Shown piece after piece: positions 17,065 through 25,675 of a stretch of DNA of 64,000 nucleotides. Each line of letters opens with the position of its first letter. Position 1 is the stretch's first letter. The stretch comes from a virus. The stretch lies in the IMG/VR virus record IMGVR_UViG_3300022744_000020, positions 186,001 through 250,000 of that record. One strand, 5' to 3'. The notes beneath the pieces are model-generated. The model made no database searches. It saw only the letters and a program-made list of their open reading frames with translations, and was not told the DNA's origin. A program made the translations under genes and the position numbers.

Positions 17065-17760
17065 ATGACAAATGCTAAGTATTATAACCTACAAGACTGC
17101 GCCATCGAGATCCCACACCGTGAGTTTCTGAAGTGCTCAACGCTCGACGTTCGACTGAAGTTCGGTCCTGATGTCGATGGACTCCCCAAAAACGGGGAAG
17201 AGATAACAGTTGGATCCGAGGAAAACCGAGAAACGTTCACGATCACGCACCCGGTGCTCGCTATCCGTTCGATCGAAACCCAGGAAATCATCTACTTCCC
17301 TCCCTTCGCGCTTTATCTGGCAAAATCCGTTACGGGTGAAGACGTCTTGCTCAAAGCGCCAGATATTCAGCGACTAACAGACGAAGAAAAACAGAGCCGT
17401 CTGATCGAAGCCGAACGACAAGAACGGATGGACCAGTATTTGAAAACCACGGATACTGCGGGTACCTCGAGCACTCTGGAAAGCCTCATTGATTCGACGA
17501 TACAAGATTGTCGACAACACGGCTCTAAAATGCTGGAAGAGGCTTCAATGGCCTTGATGCGCTTACGATTGGATCACTTGCCTCTGACCAAATGGCATTA
17601 CGATCTAGTCATAGAACGTGGGGTTGTGATTCTGGACAACCGTTTCCCGGATGATTTCGGAGTCCCTTTCTTCGAATATCAAGAAGCTCTCGGTCATTGT
17701 CCTGGATGGAAATACGATCTAGATCTGCTGGAGCGTCGTCGTCACTACTTTTACGGATAA
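17065..17760 (+). CDS. Unknown protein, 231 aa
   Basis: The start ATG at 17065 has CAGGAGTAAACCCA upstream. The N-terminal 100 residues are beta-rich and similar to the preceding gene. A Glu/Arg-rich helix (DEEKQSRLIEAERQERMDQYL) follows, and the C-terminus holds FPDDFGVPFFEYQEALGHCPGWKYDL. Role unknown. Confidence 0.78.
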   Translation: MTNAKYYNLQDCAIEIPHREFLKCSTLDVRLKFGPDVDGLPKNGEEITVGSEENRETFTITHPVLAIRSIETQEIIYFPPFALYLAKSVTGEDVLLKAPDIQRLTDEEKQSRLIEAERQERMDQYLKTTDTAGTSSTLESLIDSTIQDCRQHGSKMLEEASMALMRLRLDHLPLTKWHYDLVIERGVVILDNRFPDDFGVPFFEYQEALGHCPGWKYDLDLLERRRHYFYG

Positions 17761-17767
17761 ACCACGC

Positions 17768-18394
17768 ATGAACGCAATCAAGCACGATTACCGGGATCTG
17801 ATCCCGACAGGTAACCGAATCGATACAATCATTAACAACTCGATGAAGTGCAGGCATCACACCCCTCACGAACTTCATCGCCTGATCGCCCATCCGGAAT
17901 CCGCCGAAGATCCGGGAAAGAAAATTCTCACTCGAAGCGCGTACACGGCTCAAGGAATCGTGCTTCGAGAGGATGCTCGTCAGGCGGCGGAAAAAAGCCT
18001 CAGAAAAACATCCTTAACCTTCCCGATTTGTGAAGCGGATTACGACCATGTCTGCCTGAGGATTATTTTGCTGATTCCTCAAGCCGGTGGATTCTTAGTG
18101 GGTGGTCGTTTCGATCATTACCGTCACAAAACGATTAAGGGACACAGCCTTAATCTTCTCACTTCTACACGAGAAGAGAACGCGGGCATTGACCTCCCGC
18201 GATGGTGGGATGGGGAAGCCTATAACAATCCTGGGAAAACGATCTACGACGAGGGCGTGAATCGGTCCGCAGTCAAAGCGATGAAGGAAGCTTCACGGGT
18301 TATTTCCACGGGGTATCCCTTTACTTGTGTTTTGTATTATTTTGAGTTACCTGAAACTCAAGAAACGGAGAATAGAGATGAGAGAGCCTCTTAA
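17768..18394 (+). CDS. Unknown protein, 208 aa
   Basis: A basic N-terminal half (MNAIKHDYRDLIPTGNRID) and a hydrophobic strand (VCLRIILLIPQAGGFLVGG). No catalytic motif is recognised. Its end overlaps the next gene by 17 bases. Confidence 0.75.
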   Translation: MNAIKHDYRDLIPTGNRIDTIINNSMKCRHHTPHELHRLIAHPESAEDPGKKILTRSAYTAQGIVLREDARQAAEKSLRKTSLTFPICEADYDHVCLRIILLIPQAGGFLVGGRFDHYRHKTIKGHSLNLLTSTREENAGIDLPRWWDGEAYNNPGKTIYDEGVNRSAVKAMKEASRVISTGYPFTCVLYYFELPETQETENRDERAS

Positions 18395-18668
18395 AGTCGG
18401 CGATCAAGCCAGGGTCGTTTGGGGGAAGTTCGGTGAACAATCACCCAACCGGGGCAAGATCGTCAAGGTCGAAGAAATGCGGGAAGATCACCCTGTCTTC
18501 GGTCGGATGTGGCGCTGTGGCGGAGAAGACCTGAAGTTCCACAACGAATTCAAGGTGTTGATTTCTGCGCCCTTTGCCATTTTCCCGGCAATCTGGCTGG
18601 AAAAGATCTACCCTCCGGAGCAGTCGGACACCACCACGAAGGTGGTCGAGAAAGAACTGACTGAATAA
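18378..18668 (+). CDS. Unknown protein, 96 aa, SH3/KOW-like start
   Basis: The ATG at 18378 follows ACGGAGAATAGAG. The sequence PLKVGDQARVVWGKFGEQ...GKIVKVEEM has the look of an SH3- or KOW-like small barrel. The remainder is not recognised. It is the last gene before the convergent terminator. Confidence 0.72.
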   Translation: MREPLKVGDQARVVWGKFGEQSPNRGKIVKVEEMREDHPVFGRMWRCGGEDLKFHNEFKVLISAPFAIFPAIWLEKIYPPEQSDTTTKVVEKELTE

Positions 18669-18674
18669 GTCATG

Positions 18675-18716
18675 AGACCCACCCACTCTGCCATAATAGG
18701 CAGAGTGGGTGGGTCT
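18675..18716. terminator. Bidirectional terminator between convergent units
   Basis: A perfect 18-bp stem AGACCCACCCACTCTGCC and its complement (18675-18692 with 18699-18716), loop ATAATA. It lies between the plus-strand unit and the minus-strand tail-fibre genes. Confidence 0.9.
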
Positions 18717-18720
18717 GACT

Positions 18721-21700
18721 TTAAAGCAGTTTTGCTTTTACAACGCGCAAGTCAGCGTTGAGCCTTTCTACTTTGGTGGCTACCAAAGAACTCGATCCTT
18801 GGAACTCCTTGATCGAGTAATCCATACTGTCAAGAGTTTTGGCAAAGCTAGTTACCTCACCCGACTGCGCCAATTGAACTTCTTGTCCGTAAAACAAATA
18901 AGCCAGCCCGTTATCACCATACTCCAAAACAATCGGCCGAGCCTGCGTTCTCATCAACTCTACACCAGCGGCGTTTTTGCGGATGAAATAAGCGCTCTTG
19001 TTGACATTTGCACCCACATTGAATTCGTGGTCACCACTGCCCGTCAGTGTGGCGATCACTTGAGAATTTTCAGCCAGTACGACGTCCACAGTGTCGGTAA
19101 CCGCAGGACCCTGGAGATAAATTCTCGCATCTCCGATGTTCCATGCGCCCGGGTTAATGTTGGTTTTCAATGAGATCAAAGAGATCGATCTGCGACTACT
19201 GTAGCCAGCGCCCGGCAGAACCGTCAGTCTGAACCTCATCTGGAACCCGACATTCACTCCAGGAAGAACCAACGCACTCAGGTTTTCTTTGGTCAGCTTG
19301 GCCCAATTACTCCAAAGCTCATTCGGTAGTCTCCAAGAGAACTCAGCCAGAACGCCAGGGTCCAGATAGTCTCCTGCGTTTTGAGCCAAATTTGCGACTA
19401 CTTCATAATCTTTACCGCCTACCAGTGCCGAAGAATCTAACTTCAAACTCACCGAGTTCGGAAAGCCGAGATAGAAGTTCGAGGTCCATCCTCCGTTACT
19501 TGCGCTGGCTTGAAGTCCTGCACTTGCTGCATTCAGCGCTGCCGCAATGGTTCCCGCTCCAGCGTTGTACGGGATATCTGCTGTCGTGGCAATCGGCGCT
19601 CCGTATTGGTCATAGACCGAGAGTTTGAAAGTTCCAGAGGTCGGGGCAATCGCCGACACTAGAATGTGGTTCTTACTAGCTCCCGAATTTATCAGACCGA
19701 AGAGCAGAGGCCCCGCATTGACAAACGAGGTAACGCCATGAAACAAATACGGAACAGTTAGTAGCGCCGTGTCCCCCTCATTGGGAAGATAAAGAAGGCC
19801 AATCTGGTCAAACCAACACGTGCCTGAAATGATGGCTTCCGGCTCTCCTGAACACATTGGTCCGACGGTAATGTGTCCAGTGGTTGGTGAAAGCCCCATG
19901 TCAGCCCAATTACCTGCGACATAGTGAGTCGCTCCCGAGTGCGCTCTGGCAACCCCGCTTGGTGGGCAACTGACCAGATTGATTTGAGCGTTTTTGGAGA
20001 TCTTTCCCGCTGCGCTACCCCAAGGAGTAAACCCTGAAGCATTGGTAGCGAAGACCTTTCTCAGAATCAAATCCGTACCCAAATAATTTCCGGGCTCGTC
20101 CACAATAGAGGATCCAATGTTGTTTGTGAGCGAAATCCGGTCTACCTTCAACCCTGAACCCGAAGCATAAACCGCATTAGTGGCAAACCCACGACCATCA
20201 ATGTTAACGTCGGTGACGGTGGTGTTTTTAGAAGCTTGCAGTGAATAGATGATGTTTTGGCGATGCGGAGACGGAGCAGCCAAGGTAACACCAATCACTT
20301 TGGCATCTTCGCAATAGGCAACGCCCAAGCCACTGGGAACGTTAGCCAATAACGAACCAACTTCATTGGTTGGCTGATCAGCCAACTTTACATCAAAGAA
20401 TCGAACACCCGGACAACCACGTGCTTCAACATATCCTCCAGCAAACGTGAGGTTTCGAATGACCGTGTCTTTAGAAAGAGACTGAAAGATAGCCAGCGCC
20501 ATTGTTGCTCCGACATCCAAGGAGCGATCGAATGCGTAGCAAATAGTCGTCAGATCTTCAAGCGCTTTCACGTTTGGCAAATACTCAATCTGGAGTCTGG
20601 TACTTCCAGGGTTCTTACCGCAATTGAAAAGTCTCTTCAGTGAAACGTTCCCGTAGCAGCTCGACACGTACAAAAGCATTTGGTCGTTGACACGGTTTGT
20701 GAAGACTACTCCGTCGATATCAACATCGCCAGTCGTGCCGACGATGTAGGCACACGTCAGCCCGACCTGCCAAAGCTTCAGATACGTGAAAGCCACAGCA
20801 CGAAGATAAATTCTCGAGGTAAAACAGACCCACTCGGCGTCCATCGTTCCGGCAGGCTCCAACCAGATACAACTCATTCGGTCGCGATTTCGCTCCAGCG
20901 GATAGAGTCTCGGATTGGATTTTCCCTGGAGTTGAGTATTATCAATGGTCATTCTCATGGCTTTGGTATATTTTCCCCCGTTGGTGATGATGCCAAAGTT
21001 CGTCACACCTCCGTTGTAGCTGACGGCAAATGAGCTCGGACCCATACTCGGCAGTGCCGACAAAGCATCGGCCACCGCCTGTGGTGTCGTATTCCAAGCC
21101 AAAGCCGGAGTCGTTCCTAATGGTCCTGATTCATCTTCCAGAGAGATCGTGTAGGTTCCTCCGTTGATGATATTTTGGCCATTGTAGATTAACCACTCGT
21201 ACGTGTAATCAATCGGGAAGCGATTGGTGATGTAGATGTTGGGGATTCTAACTTTGCACCCGGTTGGAACCACGCAGCCGTTGATGCCATTTCCAGTGCT
21301 GAACACTCTGTCCGTGTGGTGCCAGAAGAAGAACTTCCCAGCCTCCCACGTACCCCCAACAAATCTATTTTTCTTTGTAGCGCCGTAGCAAATACCCGGA
21401 CCGACATCGTCGTTGTATTTGGGATCGATCGGTGCAATACCCCAAGGCTTGTATTTTCCGCTACCTGGAGCCGTCTCCACCTCCACGTAAGTGATCTCCG
21501 GAATTACGCCTCCGAAGAGCTGCTTGAAATCCCAAGTCTTTTCGGTTCCGTCACCAATACCGATCTCCATCGGAGTTCCACGGATGACCAATTTTCCTTG
21601 ACCCGTGGCCTTGATGTGCTGACCCATGTCATCCAGCACAATCACGATTGGTGTCGTGGCGCTTTCATTTTTTATCAGAATGGTTCCTCGACTCACGCAT

Positions 21701-21831
21701 TGAATCGATCCGGTATTCACCGTCGTACTCTGATCTATCGTGAGTACGGCGTTATTGATGATGTTGAATCCCTCGCCTTTGGCGTAGGTAACATCTTTCA
21801 AATTGGTGTTGGTTGCAACGACGATGGTCAT
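18721..21831 (-). CDS. Tail fibre or tailspike protein, 1036 aa
   Basis: A long Gly/Ser/Thr/Asn-rich, beta-rich protein expected to form a trimeric host-binding fibre or spike. The middle region has repeated short strands (VDIDGVVFTNRV, VRFFDVKLAD, TTVTDVNIDGRGF, LKVDRISLTNN) typical of a beta-helix. Two related segments of about 75 residues, near 225-305 and 730-805, share T(Y/F)..(I/L)S, an AL.A helix, NGG and a final D..L.G, suggesting a duplicated domain. The last ~60 residues are helical (SFAKTLDSMDYSIKEF...VERLNADLRVVKAKLL), a likely coiled coil. It is encoded right after the gene at 21835, with only 3 bases between. No self-cleaving chaperone domain is visible. Confidence 0.8.
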   Translation of the reverse strand: MTIVVATNTNLKDVTYAKGEGFNIINNAVLTIDQSTTVNTGSIQCVSRGTILIKNESATTPIVIVLDDMGQHIKATGQGKLVIRGTPMEIGIGDGTEKTWDFKQLFGGVIPEITYVEVETAPGSGKYKPWGIAPIDPKYNDDVGPGICYGATKKNRFVGGTWEAGKFFFWHHTDRVFSTGNGINGCVVPTGCKVRIPNIYITNRFPIDYTYEWLIYNGQNIINGGTYTISLEDESGPLGTTPALAWNTTPQAVADALSALPSMGPSSFAVSYNGGVTNFGIITNGGKYTKAMRMTIDNTQLQGKSNPRLYPLERNRDRMSCIWLEPAGTMDAEWVCFTSRIYLRAVAFTYLKLWQVGLTCAYIVGTTGDVDIDGVVFTNRVNDQMLLYVSSCYGNVSLKRLFNCGKNPGSTRLQIEYLPNVKALEDLTTICYAFDRSLDVGATMALAIFQSLSKDTVIRNLTFAGGYVEARGCPGVRFFDVKLADQPTNEVGSLLANVPSGLGVAYCEDAKVIGVTLAAPSPHRQNIIYSLQASKNTTVTDVNIDGRGFATNAVYASGSGLKVDRISLTNNIGSSIVDEPGNYLGTDLILRKVFATNASGFTPWGSAAGKISKNAQINLVSCPPSGVARAHSGATHYVAGNWADMGLSPTTGHITVGPMCSGEPEAIISGTCWFDQIGLLYLPNEGDTALLTVPYLFHGVTSFVNAGPLLFGLINSGASKNHILVSAIAPTSGTFKLSVYDQYGAPIATTADIPYNAGAGTIAAALNAASAGLQASASNGGWTSNFYLGFPNSVSLKLDSSALVGGKDYEVVANLAQNAGDYLDPGVLAEFSWRLPNELWSNWAKLTKENLSALVLPGVNVGFQMRFRLTVLPGAGYSSRRSISLISLKTNINPGAWNIGDARIYLQGPAVTDTVDVVLAENSQVIATLTGSGDHEFNVGANVNKSAYFIRKNAAGVELMRTQARPIVLEYGDNGLAYLFYGQEVQLAQSGEVTSFAKTLDSMDYSIKEFQGSSSLVATKVERLNADLRVVKAKLL

Positions 21832-21834
21832 TTC

Positions 21835-22929
21835 TTAAGCCTGCTGGGCAGTTCCGTATTGGAGGGTGGCTCTGGTATTCCACGCCATAGACGCGTTGGT
21901 CATGGTCGGGTTGTTGATGGGTCCGGCGTAGTCGAACAAAACCCCTTCTCCGACGCTAGAAGCTCTGGCAACGCACCACGGAATGCGTGTGGTGGGACCC
22001 CCGATCTTCAGAGCGTACGTGATACCTGGGGTTTCGTCATTACTGATCGTAGTAACCAACCCATCTAACGGAGAATGGTAATGTGTCTTAAGTCCGGTAT
22101 CTAAGGCCACCAACTTCTGATTAATTAGCTCTATATCTGCCAAATCAAAACCCAACTCTACTTTGGAGATGGGTCGAAACTTCTTTGTGATTGGTTTGGA
22201 GTGATCTGCTGTCGGAGGAAGTTCACCGTTCTTTACGGCCCAACCAGTAAAGAAATTCTTGTTTGAAGCAGCCGAGTTGCAATGGGCATTGATCACATAC
22301 CGATTGAAATAGATGGCCGAGCCCCAATCAATCGCAAGCACCAACTTTCCGTTTACAAACCCACCAGACAACCCTGCGGGCTCCAGAGTTCCCCGACTAA
22401 TATAGCTGGGATTATAGAGTAGGTTTATCCCGAGTGGATCGGCGTAGGTGTAGAAAGAAATGGACAGGTCAGTGAACCCCCCGGGACCGTACGGGTAGCC
22501 AATCAAATCCAGACGAACCATAACGGCACTATTGACCGGAATGTTGGTTTCAATGTACTGGTATCTTTGAACTTCGGCACCAGCAAATTGAACAACTCCT
22601 GGAAATAATCCAGTGTCTCCAGGCTTTACTACGCTCGACAACAAATTGGCTAAACTGATGGTAACGACACTTCCATCTGATTTTGTCAGGGTTAGAGTTT
22701 GGTCAGTTGGAACATATGCTCCGGAAGCGATGGTCGGACCAGTCCCAGCCGGCGCTGTCGTCCCTGAGCCTGCTGCGGGTGCAGAAGTTGCTGTTCCAAA
22801 CAAGTGGACAACATCACTGTATTTAATCTTGGCTAGATTGCCATTAACCAACACAACGGCATAATCGTCAGCCGTTATGTCGGTAAGGGTAGATGTTCTT
22901 TCGAACATCGATTTGAAAGCGTCGCTCAT
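21835..22929 (-). CDS. Tail fibre protein, 364 aa
   Basis: Begins MSDAFKSMFERTSTLTDITADDYAVVLVNGNLAKIKYSDV, an N-terminal layout common in phage fibre proteins. A low-complexity Ala/Gly/Thr/Pro stretch follows (around 48-70). The rest is a beta-rich body with many aromatics (YGPGGFTDLSISFYTYADP). It is likely an adsorption or fibre component made together with the 1036-residue protein. On the minus strand AGAGGATCACTCGA precedes the ATG at 22929. Confidence 0.78.
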   Translation of the reverse strand: MSDAFKSMFERTSTLTDITADDYAVVLVNGNLAKIKYSDVVHLFGTATSAPAAGSGTTAPAGTGPTIASGAYVPTDQTLTLTKSDGSVVTISLANLLSSVVKPGDTGLFPGVVQFAGAEVQRYQYIETNIPVNSAVMVRLDLIGYPYGPGGFTDLSISFYTYADPLGINLLYNPSYISRGTLEPAGLSGGFVNGKLVLAIDWGSAIYFNRYVINAHCNSAASNKNFFTGWAVKNGELPPTADHSKPITKKFRPISKVELGFDLADIELINQKLVALDTGLKTHYHSPLDGLVTTISNDETPGITYALKIGGPTTRIPWCVARASSVGEGVLFDYAGPINNPTMTNASMAWNTRATLQYGTAQQA

Positions 22930-23012
22930 TCGAGTGATCCTCTTCTAAAGTAGAATAAAAAGTCTGAATCATACCGTTGGTATTTTTATTTAGCTTGAAA
23001 TTTTTTAAAGCG

Positions 23013-23024
23013 ATACATCATAAC
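23013..23024 (+). promoter_or_regulatory. Putative phage promoter
   Basis: ATACATCATAAC preceded by AAATTTTTTAAAGCG. GCGATACATCAT is identical to the site at 45690. It lies 34 bases before the ATG at 23058 and in the divergent gap next to the tail-fibre genes. Confidence 0.55.
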
Positions 23025-23057
23025 AAAGACCTCCACCACCAAAAGGAATTCATTCTC

Positions 23058-23570
23058 ATGGAAACTCCCAACCTTGTCCAGCGCGCCACGATCAAAGTGC
23101 CTTTGGCTCCTGTCGGTTCTCGACTCAATGAGAGCGTCAATCTGGATTACATGGGTAATGCATACTTCGAGTTTGGTGCTTTGCCCAAATCGTTGCGCCG
23201 GATCGAACAGAAAGCCCATCTCTTTCGCATGAGGCGGCTTGAAGACATCAAGAGCGACACTGGGTTCACCCTGCGCGTGTACAGTTATCTCAACGACCGG
23301 GAGTTCGAACAATACCACAAATGCCTGCGCATGATGCGTGGGTTAGAAAAAGCGAACTTCAACTTAGAGGAGTCTACCCACTTTGAAGTCATGAAGAATG
23401 GAGGATTCTCTTTTGTCTCCGGTACCAACTTCTGGTGGGACATCAGAAACGATGTGATGTGGAGCTTCAACAAGACCTTCATGTCGCGCTTACCTAAGCA
23501 ACTCCAAGCGTCGTTCGATTACATGAACGAGAACTCCCCAGAAAACAAACTGCCGAAACTGATCGATTGA
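23058..23570 (+). CDS. Phage protein with LDYMGxAxFEFGALPKSL motif
   Basis: The 170-residue product carries NLDYMGNAYFEFGALPKSLRRI near residues 29-50. I recall this signature from uncharacterised proteins of many unrelated phages; its function is unknown to me. A basic helical part follows. The ATG at 23058 is preceded by AAAAGGAATTCATTCTC. It heads a unit with the genes at 23588 and 23835. Confidence 0.8.
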   Translation: METPNLVQRATIKVPLAPVGSRLNESVNLDYMGNAYFEFGALPKSLRRIEQKAHLFRMRRLEDIKSDTGFTLRVYSYLNDREFEQYHKCLRMMRGLEKANFNLEESTHFEVMKNGGFSFVSGTNFWWDIRNDVMWSFNKTFMSRLPKQLQASFDYMNENSPENKLPKLID

Positions 23571-23587
23571 AATTAAGGAAGATGGTT

Positions 23588-23842
23588 ATGTTTGTCTATC
23601 ACGTCTTTGCTGAAACCCGCGATGGGGAGTTGGATTTCAGTGGATTGATTCATTCCCCAGTGAAGATACTGACTCTTCCAGATTTTGAAAACCTGAAGGT
23701 AACCCTGGCAGATCGTTTTTGTGAGCACCCTACAGCCATTCGACAAGGAAGGGATCACATTGTCCGCAGCATGCAAATCAAGAGCCTGAGCTACTTAGGC
23801 GAAAAGTCCAACGAACTCACTGAGGAAAAACCAAATGAGTAA
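23588..23842 (+). CDS. Unknown protein, 84 aa
   Basis: AAGGAA lies seven bases before the ATG at 23588; other in-frame starts (23582, 23567) are too close to it. The product MFVYHVFAETRDGELDFSG is small and soluble. Its last 8 bases overlap the Nudix gene, so the two are probably translationally coupled. Confidence 0.72.
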   Translation: MFVYHVFAETRDGELDFSGLIHSPVKILTLPDFENLKVTLADRFCEHPTAIRQGRDHIVRSMQIKSLSYLGEKSNELTEEKPNE

Positions 23843-24278
23843 CGATAAACAAGCAGCACTTCTTCTTGTGCAGGTAGATGATGGACGCGAGTCCTGCTCG
23901 ATGTACGAAGAAGCCTACTGGTCCGTCAGTCGGCGACACGGCGACATCAAGCAGGTCGGGTTGGTCTGTGGTAAAGTCGACCCCGGGGAAACGGCACTGG
24001 AGGCAGCCATTCGAGAAGGGAAAGAGGAAATCGGCCTGGAGGTTTCCGAAGAAGACAAGCAAAAGATCGTCGCCATCCACGCCGGGTGGGATAGCGGTCA
24101 TTGGGTCACAACCTTCCTCTATCCCGGAAAGATGAAGCTTGCCAATCTCGTCATGGAACCGGGTCTCTTACCCCGAGCAGTCACCCTGGACGAAATGTGT
24201 CGACCCGAAGTGAGTCCTTTCTGGAATTACAACTTGGGTATTCGTTTGGCCTTGTGGCGATATCGCGGCAGAAAATAA
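23835..24278 (+). CDS. Nudix hydrolase
   Basis: Hydrolyses a nucleoside diphosphate linked to another moiety; the exact substrate cannot be read from sequence. The Nudix box is complete: G46-x5-E52-x7-R60-E61-x2-E64-E65-x-G67. The first residue of REUXEEXGU's variable position is Gly rather than hydrophobic. At 147 residues it is a minimal single-domain enzyme. The start overlaps the previous stop by 8 bases. With the possible ADP-ribosyltransferase (25656) and the macrodomain protein (31130) in the same part of the genome, ADP-ribose or an NAD derivative is a reasonable substrate guess. Confidence 0.88.
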   Translation: MSNDKQAALLLVQVDDGRESCSMYEEAYWSVSRRHGDIKQVGLVCGKVDPGETALEAAIREGKEEIGLEVSEEDKQKIVAIHAGWDSGHWVTTFLYPGKMKLANLVMEPGLLPRAVTLDEMCRPEVSPFWNYNLGIRLALWRYRGRK

Positions 24279-24295
24279 AGCGTCTCTGGAAGTAC

Positions 24296-24336
24296 AGCAC
24301 ACACCTATTGGAAGTCAGGTGTGTGCTCGTATTTTT
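24296..24336 (+). terminator. Intrinsic terminator
   Basis: An 11-bp stem AGCACACACCT/AGGTGTGTGCT (24296-24306 with 24317-24327), then CGTATTTTTA. Confidence 0.85.
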
Positions 24337-24421
24337 ATGTCATTACTTAATTTTTTGGCCCTAACCAACCAGATTGGGAAAGAGGAATGTAAATCGAGAC
24401 GCATTCCAGGTTTTTACAACC

Positions 24422-24488
24422 GTATATAACTCTCATGAATCAAGTACGACTGTCGTGTTTGAACAACTCCCGAGAAAGGGAATTAAAC
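24422..24488 (+). promoter_or_regulatory. Putative phage promoter plus conserved leader
   Basis: GTATATAACTCTC (24422-24434) preceded by GGTTTTTACAACC and followed by ATGAATCAAG. CTCCCGAGAAAGGGAATTA (24467-24485) repeats the leader before the gene at 14138. An ACGA/TCGT hairpin lies between motif and leader. Confidence 0.6.
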
Positions 24489-24803
24489 ATGGAAAAGAAA
24501 GAAATTACCTATTTGGTCTACGCCCAAATAGGTGGAGGTTGGTCGCGACAGCCGCGATACATCCCCACCTCCACACGAAGCGATATGGTCGCTTCTTGGT
24601 GCCTGGTCTTTGGACCGGACACCGCCCGGTTGAATCCGGAGGGGGATGTAGAGGTGGAGACCAACAAGGTCTTCCAAGTTGCCGACTATGTCGGCTTGAC
24701 CAATCTGCTCGGTGAAGCAGATTGGCACCCCAGGACCAAAGTAGGTCTGGGGAACTTCATCGAAAGCTTGATCAGCTTATCGGTGCGCGGCATCTCGCCA
24801 TAA
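24489..24803 (+). CDS. Unknown protein, 104 aa
   Basis: The ATG at 24489 follows AAAGGGAATTAAAC. The product MEKKEITYLVYAQIGGGWSRQ is soluble. An earlier in-frame ATG at 24435 would place the start inside the promoter-leader element, so it is not used. Role unknown. Confidence 0.72.
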   Translation: MEKKEITYLVYAQIGGGWSRQPRYIPTSTRSDMVASWCLVFGPDTARLNPEGDVEVETNKVFQVADYVGLTNLLGEADWHPRTKVGLGNFIESLISLSVRGISP

Positions 24804-24819
24804 ACGAGAGCCAAAGGTT

Positions 24820-24846
24820 TTGTCGGGCTACCTTAAAGCCCGACAA
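24820..24846 (+). other. Hairpin without T-run
   Basis: A perfect 10-bp stem TTGTCGGGCT/AGCCCGACAA (24820-24829 with 24837-24846), loop ACCTTAA. It lies 20 bases before the next start and has no T-run on the plus strand, so it may be an RNA processing or stability hairpin. Confidence 0.5.
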
Positions 24847-24866
24847 TGAATTCTGAGGAGTTGGCA

Positions 24867-25226
24867 ATGAAGAAGAATGGTGTTGTATTCAATCGAAAGA
24901 TGTTGAAGTGGGGCCGACAGATCGCCCAATGGGCCGTTCGCGGTCTCAATTTCCAGGACAAAGAGACTTATCGGTCCCTGGGGCAGGAGATCCTCAATGA
25001 CCCCAAGCTTGCCGAACGTCTGGGACGTGTGCTGAAAGGCATCACGACTGTGACCCAGACAGAAGCTGCAATGCTTCTTCAGGCTACCGTGGGTCGAATG
25101 GATCCCGAGTGGTTCAACGATTACGTTACGGAGACCGAGGAGAAGAACTTCTCTCGCTGGGAATTCAACCACCGCAACATGGTGGCCGACGCCGTGTGGG
25201 TTCTTCAACCCAGCGTCGTGCACTGA
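24867..25226 (+). CDS. Unknown protein, 119 aa
   Basis: A GAGGAG 6 bases before the ATG at 24867 fixes the start over an upstream in-frame ATG at 24846. A basic, helical protein (KMLKWGRQIAQWAVRGLNF) with an acidic-aromatic C-terminal half. Role unknown. Confidence 0.75.
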   Translation: MKKNGVVFNRKMLKWGRQIAQWAVRGLNFQDKETYRSLGQEILNDPKLAERLGRVLKGITTVTQTEAAMLLQATVGRMDPEWFNDYVTETEEKNFSRWEFNHRNMVADAVWVLQPSVVH

Positions 25227-25243
25227 CACTCGCGCGCAGAAGC

Positions 25244-25290
25244 GGACCTCGAGGGAAACCCCCTCTTGGTCCACAACTCTTTTTTTTTTG
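25244..25290 (+). terminator. Intrinsic terminator
   Basis: Imperfect 12-bp stem (25244-25255 with 25261-25272, GGACC/GGTCC and GAGGG/CCCTC) with an AAACC loop, followed by ten T after ACAACTC. Confidence 0.8.
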
Positions 25291-25300
25291 AAGGTTTTCC

Positions 25301-25675
25301 ATGAAGTTACTGATTGATCAAGACCTTTGGTATCGATTTGTCGCTAGTAAGCACGAAGATGAGAAAATCGACGAAGAGGCGATTACGGCCAATTTGGATC
25401 TCGTAGAGAAGCTAAAAAAGTACAGTTGTTACGTTCATCGTAAAATAACCCCGGAGGTCGTTGAGTTCAGAGTTCTCGCGCAAAAATGCACCCTGGAGGA
25501 ATTTGAAATGAATGCACTCCTTACCTATTTAGGGGAGCTTTTTGATCTTCGAGTAGAATACTATCCCCTTGGTGGATTGGGTTGTGGTATATGCTTGAAG
25601 ATTACCCATGCCGTTGCTTATTGTTTAGATGATCCAATTCCTGAGGAGAAAACAGATGGAACTATACCACGGTAG
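25301..25675 (+). CDS. Unknown protein, 124 aa
   Basis: Begins MKLLIDQDLWYRFVASKHED, with an acidic helix and a C-terminal GGLGCGICLKITHAVAYC segment. The start has no strong ribosome binding site. The last 20 bases overlap the next gene. Role unknown. Confidence 0.7.
   Translation: MKLLIDQDLWYRFVASKHEDEKIDEEAITANLDLVEKLKKYSCYVHRKITPEVVEFRVLAQKCTLEEFEMNALLTYLGELFDLRVEYYPLGGLGCGICLKITHAVAYCLDDPIPEEKTDGTIPR

Noticed and set aside
21316-22068. 250-codon plus-strand frame across the tail-fibre genes
   Set aside because: Spans the border of two clear minus-strand fibre genes and lacks a ribosome binding site.
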